A stretch of DNA of 64,000 nt from Luidia sarsii. Its lineage: Eukaryota; Echinodermata; Asteroidea; Paxillosida; Luidiidae. The position numbers were made by a program, and so were the translations under genes. The stretch covers positions 15,438,925 through 15,502,924 of the forward strand of contig OX465102.1 of assembly GCA_949987565.1 (NCBI GenBank), written 5' to 3'. Below, piece after piece: positions 40,001 through 52,000 of this stretch; positions within the stretch are counted from its first letter, which is position 1, and each line of letters begins with the position of its first letter. The notes under the pieces are model-generated. The model worked only from the letters and a program-made list of their open reading frames with translations, made no database searches and was not told the origin of the DNA.

Positions 40001-43000
40001 GAATACACTCATGCAGGCAACGCAGAGCAGCGAAGAACGTGTCTCTCTTGTCCATTATTTCCGGCTCCATAATCATCATTCATTAGTCATAATCAGACAT
40101 TATACTCCCCCCCCCCTCCCCAACCCCAATATTGATCCGAGGTGGGGATTTCCCCCGGGCGTTTGAACACTCTCACTGCAGCATTTGTTACACTGTTATC
40201 CTTGCACAGCAACAGCGGAAAAAAATAGGAACATTCAAATGTGTTACTTGTCTCATGTGGTTTCTTTATGCAGATTATAGATACTGAAAAAGATATTAAA
40301 AAAAAACATTTAACCCTTCAGAATTGTAGTTTATAGCGTTTCAATCCTAGCAGGACCTTCAACAGAGTCTAAATGGACAAAGAAGACAGTTTAAGAAGAC
40401 AGTTTAAGACAGTTTAAGACAGTTTAAGACAGTTTCAAGCCGTGTCCGCACTGGACTTATTTTTGACCGAGGCCGTGGGTAACATTCCAATGGGTAAATC
40501 TTCCCTGCGTCCGCACTTGGACTATTGACTTGGGTAAACTAACCAAGACGATCGGTAAAACTAACCGACTCATGTACATGTGCATGTACTCTAGGTACAC
40601 AAACACGTTGTTACCCCGCGCCCGCACGAGTCTTGCATACAGTAACATAATGTGCGCGGCGCCGGATGTGGTTTTTTACCGAGTCGTTTACCGAGGCGTC
40701 GTGTCCGGAGTGGACTTTTCGACTCAGTTAAACTTACCTGGTCAATTTAACCGGGCAGAAGTTGGTCGGTTATTCTACCCATTCGAGTCGGGTAAGTTAC
40801 CTGGGAGGTAAACTTCCTGGGCTGTCCGCACTGGACTTAAAATGGTCAAGTTACCCATTTGCTCAGTTAGTTTACCCAAATTAAGTCCAGTGCGGACAGG
40901 GCTTAAGTGGACAAATAAGACAGCTTGCCTGGTGTTAGTTAAGTGGAACGAAAGCCACTAACAGTCAAGCAAACCAACAAAAGGGGAACTGAACTGGCTG
41001 ATGGGGATGTGGGGATGGGAGGGGGGATTAACGCATGGAAAGAAGATTGGTACAAGCTTGGTGGTGGTGTGGAGGGGGGAATGAACAGCTTAAACAACCA
41101 GATAATTAGCACCTGCTTGTGGAGTGAAAGCAAAAGTAAAACTAAATAAGTTCAATACTTGTTTTTAAAAATGAACCTCCATTTATTTTTTTCTCCAGAA
41201 CTTCATCATGGGTAGTGTTTCATCCTTTTGATTTTTCTCAGATTCTTTAAGTCTCTCCTTCTCCGTCTTCCTCTCCTCTCTCTCTCCCTCTCTCCCTCCC
41301 TCCCACACTAGGCCTCCACCAAGCACATGACGGAGACGGCTCTGGAGCTCTTCCTGGACCTGGCTAAGTACTACAACGGCGTGCCCGCCGGCATCCAGCT
41401 CCTGAGGCACCTGGTGGACCACATCCTCTTCAACCCGGTGCTCTGGATTCACACCCCGGTCAAGGTACCTACCGGAGGCCCCCACCCCCACCAACACCCC
41501 GGGCAACCATTCACACTGGAGCCATTTGTGTAAACTCCCGGGGACCCGTGGAAATTGTTAAACCCCGGGGTTTTCGCCTTCTACCCTCCCCCCTTTGCCG
41601 GGCTAAAAAATTCCCCGGGGAAAAGCTTTTGTGAAAAAAAAAAAGCCACTTGTGAAAACTCCCGGGGACCCGTGGAAATTGTTAAACCCCGGGGTTTTTG
41701 CCTTCTACCCTACCCCCTTTTGCCGGGCTAAAAAAATCCCCAGGGAAAAGCTTATCCCCGGGGATTTCTTCGTAAATGTGAATAGACAGACCGAAATCCC
41801 CTGGGATTTTTTTTCGAGAAACCCCGGGGGATTTTGTCTAGTGTGAAAGCCCCCTAAGGTCTTATCCGTCGTCTGAAATTGTTTCCTCCCTCTCCCCTCC
41901 CTAACAAATTTCTGAATGGGCAGACCCAGATCTCCTTGTACACGTTCCTGTCCAACGAGTTTGTGGGCCAGTCCAACATCTACACCAACATCCGGAGGGT
42001 CAGCACAGTGCTGCAGCTCATGCACACCCTCAAGTACTACTACTGGATTGTCAACCCTGAAGATCGCAGTGGCATCTCGGCCAAGGGTCTGGGTGAGTAG
42101 GCAGCAGAGGGGGAAGAGAGGGTCGGTGGAGTGACTCGTGACTCGTGACTCGTGACTTGTGACTCAGACTCGGGATCGGCTTGTGTGGACTTTTTTAACA
42201 ACCCGGACTCGACTCACGATAAAAAAAAAATGCCTTGTTTTGGGCAATTTTGCATCAAATATTTATTTTAAAAAATACCAATGAGAGAGGCTGTTTGATG
42301 GGTTGGAGGTGAGATCAAAGAGAAATGGTAGCAGGGAAGGAAGGGATTTGAGGAGGGGATGGATTTGAGGAAGGGATGGATTTGAGGAAGGAAGGGATTT
42401 GAGGAAGGGAGGGATTTGAGGAAGGGAGGGATTTGAGGAAGGAAGGGATTTGAGGAAGGGAGGGATTTGAGGAAGAAAGGGATTTGAGAAAAGAAGGGGT
42501 TTGAGGAAGGGAGGGATTTGAGGAAGGGAGGGATTTGAGGAAGGAAGGGATTTGAGGAAGGGATGGATTTGAGGAAGGGATGGATTTGAGGAAGGAAGGG
42601 ATTTGAGGAAGGGAGGGATTTGAGGATGGAAGGGATTTAGGATGGGAGGCATTTGAGGAAGGGAGGGATTTGAGGAAGGGAGGGATTTGAGGAAGGAAGG
42701 GATTTGAGGAAGGGAGGGATTTGAGGAAGGGATGGATTTGAGGAAGGGATGGATTTGAGGAAGGGATGGATTTGAGGAAGGGATGGATTTGAGGAAGGAA
42801 GGGATTTGAGGAAGGAAGGGATTTGAGGAAGGGAGGGATTTGAGGAAGGGATGTATTTGAGGAAGGGAGGGATTTGAGGAAGGGAGGGATTTGACGAAGG
42901 GAGGGATTTGACGAAGGGAGGGATTTGAGGAAGGGAGGGATTTGAGGAAGGGAGGGATTTGAGGAAGGAAGGGATTTGAGGAAGGAAGGGATTTGAGGAA

Positions 43001-46000
43001 GGGATGGATTTGAGGAAGGAAGGGATTTGAGGAAGGGAGGGATTTGACGAAGGAAGGGATTTGAGGAAGGAAGGGATTTGAGGAAGGGAGGGATTTGAGG
43101 AAGGGATGTATTTGAGGAAGGGAGGGATTTGACGAAGGGAGGGATTTGACGAAGGAATGGATTTGAGGAAGGAAGGGATTTGAGGAAGCTTCTCATGGCT
43201 CAGACGGACCGCGGTATTGAAGAGACCGCTTGCGCGATGTCATCACTTCTAGCGGGTAGTCCCGGTAAGGTCTCGGGTAACAAACTCAAGAATCTAACTC
43301 CAAGAAAAGCCTCGATCGGACAAACAAGTGCAACAATCGTCATCATACTTGACAACAGCGGCACTTTGATATTGGACCTGCCGTGATACTAACTATAGGT
43401 CACGTGAACTGTAGGGCGCACACACATTCCCTGATTGATCCTTGCCAGTAAAATCCAGTGTGACGTATATTTTTTTCCCCTCTTTTTTGTCTTCTCAGAG
43501 GGGCTACGTCCTAGCATGGACGACCTGTTGTCCCTGAGGGCGCTCATCCTTCGCATCACCAAGCAGCTGATCCTGAAGGAGAAGTCTGCCAACGACGAAG
43601 AGCTGCAGATCATCCTCAACTATCTGATGACCATTCACGAGGTGAGTCGATCCTCGCCGATTGGGGAGAAAATGTGTTCACAACAAACAGACACAGGCTT
43701 GGGTCGTGGAGACAACACGCGTGTTTGATTGTTGTGAAAATGACCCAAAATGATGTGTACAACAAGCAGTGTGTCGGTCGTGCGTGAGATGTCTGCTTAA
43801 CTGACCCTTCTGCTCTGCCTTTGACCCCCTCCCCTCTCCTCCCCTCCCCCTGCCCATTAGGACGTGAACCTGAAGGATGTGCTCCAGCTACTTCTGGCCC
43901 TGATGGCGGAGAATTCCAACGGGATGGCTGTCGCCTTCGACCGGAAAAACGGTGTCAGGTAACGGGGGAAAGAGACCCGCCAGAATCTGGATGAAGACTC
44001 TTTTGAGTTGCGGTGTTGATTTCATTCAACAGCCAGACTGGCGCAGCTCTTTTGACACTCCTTTTTTCAAAGTATTTGCCCAACCGACGAGAAGCAGACA
44101 AGAAGAATCAAGTTTAGATTTTGGGGGAAATTCTAACACCAAAGCCGATCCTCTATCGTCATCTGGATTGCAGTATAACTCAGTGGTGATTTGTCTTTTA
44201 TACCCCACCCGTCTCCATTGCAGGGTCATCTACAAGTTGCTCGCTTCCAGCGATGAGGTAGTCCGTGCCATGGCCATCAAAGTTCTTGCCCTGTTCCTCA
44301 GCCGTCTGCCCCACAAGTGAGTCCAACATTTTGCTGCCTTTGGCTAGCTGGCTGTCCTGCGGACCCAGGGGCACGATGCCATATTTTAGCCCTGGCTCGG
44401 TCAATTCCCACGGGGCTATGCTTCGTGCTTTTTGTTTTCGTGTTGGCCAGTGAAAGTCTCACTTTCCAACCCGAAGTTTGAGAAGCTGCATCCACTCTGT
44501 GTGATCCCTGAACTGCTGTAGCCAGGTTTACAAGGAATGTTTGTTTCTGAATGAAAACGGGCGTGATTCATGCGGCGGGTAATGGCTACGAGATTCTGAC
44601 TGACGCCCTCACCTTAGCAAAGATGGTTGACTATTTTTGAAGGCCGTCATGAGGATTTTTACTAATACGCAAACTTTTGCATGCGCACTGAAGCGTGTAG
44701 GCATTGACAAAAATCAGGCTATATCATTTGGATAACTCGAAGACCGGATATCTCAAAGTCTTTATCCATTCCCCTGGACTTCAACTTATCAAGGTTTTAC
44801 TCCAGTGATTAATCAGTAAGTATAATTTAGTTTTCCACCTGTGTTGCAGACTACAGGCAACTAGAAATAGGAATGAGAAATCTATTCTGGATTGCTTTTT
44901 TTTATTTTTTTATTCCCCAGGAGAAAGATGGACTTGATGTACGCTCACAACTTGTACTCACTGCTTGGTGAGCGACTGCTACTCACCAGCAACTCACTGT
45001 CTATGGTCATGTACAACTGTCTGTTTGAGGTTGGTAAACTCCCCCCCAAACCCTCCCTCCAAAAAAAACAAACCAACAAAACAAAATAAGTTAGACCTCT
45101 TGTGAAGTGATTAATACACATGAATGGCATTTGGTGTCTCGATAGGTTTTTTGAATCGAATGTCAAAGTTTTGGAGTAGATGCCTCATTGCGCCATCATA
45201 CATGTACATGTACATGTACATGTATGTCACATAATTCTGTTCATGGAGGCTGCCATTTTGGAAAACTGTAGGCAGCACTCTGGAACTGCCACAAGTGACG
45301 TACAGTAGTATCATACACAGTACCATGTATACAACCGCACATTAGCTGAGACCCCCCAAGGCATACGTCTGTGGTCTCAATGCAAAACGTTCAGCGTTGA
45401 CTTCTGAGTCTGTCGTTCTTCACTTGCCTGTTCTCAGTTGTTGACGGAGCATGTTAGTCTCCAGGTGGCCACAGGGACCCACATCAAGCCAGACAAGAGC
45501 TACAAGGTCATGAACCCAGGTGAGCCCCTCCCCTCCGCAATCCTCACCTCACTGTCTCCCCTTTCTGTCTCTGTCCGCGGATCTCAATCTCTGCTGTTTA
45601 TCTGCGGTTCCTCTGCAGGCATTTTCCACGTGACGGCCCGTCTCCTGCGCCAGTCCCTGCCCAGCGAGGCCACCATGGAAGTCAAGAAGCTCTTCCTCTC
45701 CGACATGATCCTGCTCTTCAACCACAGCCGGGAGAACAGGAGGTGAGTGCCCATCCCCCCTCTGAGCGCCTCAGGCGGAGAGCATACATGGCATTATGGC
45801 TGGTGCCCCCCTTTTTTCATGTGTCAGCAGCCGTTGCCATACTCATCTTAGAGCCTGTCCACTCCCATGTTGAGCTCGAGCACGGTCTGATAAGAATTGC
45901 TATGGCATGTCCCCCGGTCCTCCAGTCCACCCCGAGCTGGTGCCAATTTCATTGAGCCGCTTAGAGGGATAGCACAACATTGGTCGAGGTCAAAGAATAT

Positions 46001-49000
46001 GCATCCCTACGCTGTCTGATCCAACATATGCGTGAAATAGCACACCTGTGAACATTTCAGCTCAATCCGCCAATCGAGTCTGGAGAAAAATTGTGAAAAC
46101 CGCTTCATTTGTTTCGCGAAAATGCAGCATTCAAGAAGAAAAGCGTAGGAAAATTCAATTTTCTAGTCAATTGTCTTTATTGACAATTGACTAGAATTTT
46201 GAATTTTAAGGCAGTTGTCAATAAAGGCAATTGACTAGAAATTTGAATTTTCCTACACTTTTGCCCTGAAATGAGTAATCGCTGAATATTTATGGGCCAT
46301 TTTTGTGAGTTTCAAAGACTTTGAAATACGTACAGATTAGTCTCAATGTAGTCTCAATCGAAACGTGCGTGCATGGTGTCAGAAATAGACTTAGTTTTAG
46401 CCTTTTTTTACACAGCGTTGGAATTGGAACATGATTATTACGCCCGGATTGCAAAACGGCAGAAAGATCTCTTACTGGTACGGATAGCTAAACGTGTGCA
46501 TGTGCGTATCAGTTCGCGTGCGAATGCTCTCTTTTTATCTATCTGGTGGTCTCCCTTCACTTGCATCCCTGTTACCCTCATCTCTCCCTTCCTCCCCGTC
46601 CAGGATCCTGCTGCAGTGCTCCGTCTGGCAGGACTGGATGATCAGCCTGGCCAGCATCTACCCTAAGACTGAGGAGGAGAAGAAGGTGACGGAGATGGTC
46701 TACTCCCTGCTGCGCATGCTGCTCCACCACGCCATGAAGTACGAGTGGGGAGGCTGGCGGGTCTGGGTGGACACACTCTCCATCATCCACTCCAAGGTAG
46801 CGACGGACTTCAGTGGCAAGATGCGAGGGCAGGGGATTGGAGGGGGAAGGGGGCTGGATGGGGGGGGAGTGGGGGCAAGTAGAGAGGGGGAGAGGGTAGA
46901 GGGGTGGAGGGGGAGAGGGGGTGAAAGGGAGAGGGGAAAGGGCTGGAGAGGGGGAGTGGGGGCAAGTAGAGAGGGGGAGAGGGTAGACGGGTGGAGGGGG
47001 AGAGAGGGAGGGGTGAAAGAGAGAGGAGAAAGGGCTGGAGAGGGGGAGTGGGGGGAAGTATAGAGGGGGAGAGGTAGAGGGGGAGGAGGGGGTGAAAGGG
47101 AGAGGGGAAAGGGCTGGAGAGGGGGTGTGGGCGAGGAGAGAGGGGGAGAGGTGAAGAGTGGAGAGGTGGAAGGAGAAAGGGAGAGGGGAGAGGGATGGAG
47201 AGTGGGAGAAGGGAGAAGAAGAGGCAGACTGATAAAGAGATGGGAAGACAACATCACAGACTGGACAAGGGCTCAGTCTGAGTGAAGCCCTTCGGAAAGC
47301 GGAAAACAGAGGCTGGATAAAGGTGGCTGACAGGGTTCTAGTGTTTACCAGGCTAAGGGACAAGTGAATATAGACGCAACCTCTTGAAGACAGCACCCCT
47401 TAGTGATCTCGCCAGTTGCTACAACACAGACACCTTTTTCGGGGTCCCCCCCATGCAGGTCTCCTTTGAGGAGCACAAGCAGGAGCTGCTCAAGGCCTAC
47501 ACCAAGTACCAGGACGCCCAGGGAGGGGACGGGACCGGCGCCTCGGCCACCATCTCGGCGGCCATAAATGCCGCCCAGCTGGAGTCCCTCTACCAGGAGG
47601 ACTCTGTCAGCCCGCTGGCCGCCATGACCGCCGGGTACATGGAGAGCCAGGGCCGGGGCTCGGCCAAGGTCAAGGAGGCCAAGGAGCCGGACGACCAGAG
47701 GTGAGAGGACTCCGGCAGGTTGGACCAGTAGACTCGATAGACTTGACTGGTAGACTCGATAGACTTGACCAGTAGACTCGATAGACTTGACCAGTAGACT
47801 GATAGACTTGACCAGTAGACCGATAAACTTGACCAGTACACCGATAGACTTGACCAGTAGACTGATAGACTTGACCAGAAGACCAATAGACTTGACCAGT
47901 AGACCGATAGACTTGACCAGTAGACTGATAGACTTGACCAGTAGACCAATAGACTTGACCAGTAGACCGATAGACTTGACCAGTAGACTGATAGACTTGA
48001 CCAGTAGACTGATAGACTTGACCAGTAGACTCGATAGACTTGACCAGTAGACCGATAGACTTGACCAGTAGACCGATAGACTTGACCAGTAGACTGATAG
48101 ACTTGACCAGTAGACTGATAGACTTGACCAGTAGACCGATAGACTTGACCAGTAGACAGATAGACTTGACCAGTAGACTGATAGACTTGACCAGTAGACT
48201 GATAGACTTGACCAGTAGACTGATAGACTTGACCAGTAGACTGATAGACTTGACCAGTAGACGGATAGACTTGACCAGTAGACCGATAGACTTGACCAGT
48301 AGACTGATAGACTTGACCAGTAGACTGATAGACTTGACCTGTAGACTGATAGACTTGACCAGTAGACTGATAGACTTGACCAGTAGACTGATAGACTCGA
48401 CCAGTAGACTCGATAGACTTGACCAGTAGACTGATAGACTTGACCAGTAGACTGATAGACTTGACCAGTAGACTGATAGACTTGACCAGTTGACCGATAG
48501 ACTTGACCAGTAGACCGATAGACTTGACCAGTAGACCGATAGACTTGACCAGTAGACCGATAGACTTGACCAGTTGACCGATAGACTTGACCAGTAGACT
48601 GATAGACTTGACCAGTAGACCGATAGACTTGACCAGTAGACTGATAGACTTGACCAGTAGACTGATAGACTTGACCAGTACACCGATAGACTTGACCAGT
48701 AGACTGATAGACTTGACCAGTAGACTGATAGACTTGACCAGTAGACTGATAGACTTGACCAGTAGACCGATAGACTTGACCAGTAGACTGATAGACTTGA
48801 CCAGTAGACCGATAGACTTGACCAGTAGACTGATAGACTTGACCAGAAGACTGATAGACTTGACCAGTAGACCGATAGACTTGACCAGTAGACCGATAGA
48901 CTTGACCAGTAGACCGATAGACTTGACCAGTAGACCGATAGACTTGACCAGTTGACCGATAGACTTGACCAGTAGACCAATAGACTTGACCAGTAGACTG

Positions 49001-52000
49001 ATAGACTTGACCAGTAGACCGATAGACTTTACCAGTAGACTGATAGACTTGACCAGTAGACCAATAGACTTGACCAGTAGACTGATAGACTTGACCAGTA
49101 GACCGATAGACTTGACCAGTAGACTGATAGACTTGACCAGTAGACCGATAGACTTTACCAGTAGACCGATAGACTTGACCAGTAGACCGATAGACTTGAC
49201 CAGTAGACTGATAGACTTGACCAGTAGACTGATAGACTTGACCAGTAGACTCGATAGTCTTGACCAGTAGACTGATAGACTTGACCAGTAGACTGATAGA
49301 CTTGACCAGTAGACCAATAGACTTGACCAGTAGACCGATAGACTTGACCAGTACACCGATAGACTTGACCAGTAGACCGATAGACTTGACCAGTAGACCG
49401 ATAGACTTGACCAGTACACCGATAGACTTGACCAGTAGACCGATAGACTTGACCAGTAGACTGATAGACTTGACCAGTAGACTGATAGACTTGACCAGTA
49501 GACCGATAGACTTGACCAGTAGACTGATAGACTTGACCAGTAGACTGATAGACTTGACCAGTAGACTGATAGACTTGATCAGTAGACCGATAGACTTGAC
49601 CAGTAGACTGATAGACTTGACCAGTAGACCAATAGACTTGACCAGTAGACTGATAGACTTGACCAGTAGACTGATAGACTTGACCAGTAGACTGATAGAC
49701 TTGACCAGTAGACCAATAGACTTGACCAGTAGACTGATAGACTTGACCAGTAGACCAATAGACTTGACCAGTAGACTGATAGACTTGACCAGTACACCGA
49801 TAGACTTGACCAGTAGACTCGATAGACTTGACCAGTAGACTGATAGACTTGACCAGTACACCGATAGACTTGACCAGTAGACTGATAGACTTGACCAGTA
49901 CACCGATAGACTTGACCAGTAGACTGATAGACTTGACCAGTACACCGATAGACTTGACCAGTAGACTGATAGACTTGACCAGTAGACCGATAGACTTGAC
50001 CAGTAGACCGATAGACTTGACCAGTAGACTGATAGACTTGACCAGTAGACTGATAGACTTGACCAGTAGACTGATAGACTTGACCAGTAGACTGATAGAC
50101 TTGACCAGTAGACCGATAGACTTGACCAGTAGACTGATAGACTTGACCAGTACACCGATAGACTTGACCAGTTGACCGATAGACTTGACCAGTAGACTGA
50201 TAGACTTGACCAGTAGACCGATAGACTTGACCAGTAGACCGATAGACTTGACCAGTAGACTGATAGACTTGACCAGTTGACCGATAGACTTGACCAGTAG
50301 ACTGATAGACTTGACCAGTTGACCGATAGACTTGACCAGTAGACCGATAGACTTGACCAGTAGACCGATAGACTTGACCAGTAGACCGATAGACTTGACC
50401 AGTAGACTGATAGACTTGACCAGTAGACCGATAGACTTGACCAGTAGACCGATAGACTTGACCAGTAGACTGATAGACTTGACCAGTAGACCGATAGACT
50501 TGACCAGTAGACTGATAGACTTGACCAGTAGACTGATAGACTTGACCAGTAGACCGATAGACTTGACCAGTAGACTGATAGACTTGACCAGTAGACTGAT
50601 AGACTTGACCAGTAGACTGATAGACTTGACCAGTTGACCGATAGACTTGACCAGTAGACCGATAGACTTGACCAGTAGACTGATAGACTTGACCAGTAGA
50701 CTGATAGACTTGACCAGTAGACTGATAGACTTGACCTGTAGACCGATAGACTTGACCAGTAGACTGATAGACTTGACCAGTAGACCGATAGACTTGACCA
50801 GTAGACCGATAGACTTGACCAGTAGACCGATAGACTTGACCAGTAGACTGATAGACTTGACCAGTAGACCGATAGACTTGACCAGTAGACTGATAGACTT
50901 GACCAGTAGACCGATAGACTTGACCAGTAGACTGATAGACTTGACCAGTAGACTGATAGACTTGACCAATAGACTGATAGACTTGACCTGTAGACCGATA
51001 GACTTGACCAGTAGACCGATAGACTTGACCAGTAGACCGATAGACTTGACCAGTAGACTGATAGACTTGACCAGTAGACTGATAGACTTGACCAGTTGAC
51101 CGATAGACTTGACCAGTAGACCGATAGACTTGACCAGTAGACTGATAGACTTGACCAGTAGACTGATAGACTTGACCAATAGACTGATAGACTTGACCTG
51201 TAGACCGATAGACTTGACCAGTAGACTGATAGACTTGACCAGTAGACCGATAGACTTGACCAGTATAGACCCATAGTCATGACCGGTAGACTGATCGACA
51301 CTTGACACTGTCTCGGAAGGTTGAGCTTTACAAGCAACTACAAATAACATTTGTTAATATTTATCGTCACTCACAGAGAGGCAGATTCTGAGAAGGAGGT
51401 GGAGGCAGATTCTAAGAAGGAGGTGGAAGCAGGTTCCGAGAAGGAGCCGGAGGCCGATTCCGAGAAGGAGGTGGAGGCTGACTCCGAGAAGGAGCCGGAG
51501 GCAGACGGCCAGAATGACGCCAGCGAGAGCCCGGACGGCGCCGCCCAGGAGACGGTCCGGAGTGAGGAAGCCACCGAGAAGGAGAAGTCCACCCCCGTCG
51601 CCGCGGAGACCGAGACTAAAACGGAGACGAACGACGCTGATGGCAACGAGGGCACGCCCGCGGAGACGGAGGCGGCTGGAGCCGCCACCCCCAGCGACGA
51701 GAAATCGCCGGGAGAGGACTCGAGCAAGGTACGGCCGGGAAGCATTGCAAATCTCTACAGGGGTGGGTACTGTTTTTAATTAGCAAATCAATTAACAGGC
51801 ACTCAGGAAACACACTTAACTTTGCAGTGCTAATTGTACCACTAGACAGAACAAACCAAACTGTGTTGAGAATACAGGGAGGCCGTTTTGATAAACTAAA
51901 CTGTTTTATTCATGCCTGACGTTTCGATCCTAGCAGGACATTTCTCAAAGGCAAAGTGACAAGGACATACACAGGCAGCCAGGGAAAGGAAAGCCCTGAC

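Noticed and set aside
42315..43196. 293-codon minus-strand Pro/Ser-rich frame
   Set aside because: Artefact of the 17-bp array (three units give 51 nt). It lies in an NBEA intron and has no unique part.
47345..51337. 1,330-codon minus-strand open frame (plus overlapping 731-, 609- and 436-codon frames)
   Set aside because: It consists of 21-bp satellite units read as 7-residue repeats ([21 protein letters not shown]). All three minus frames are open, and it overlaps real + exon 18.
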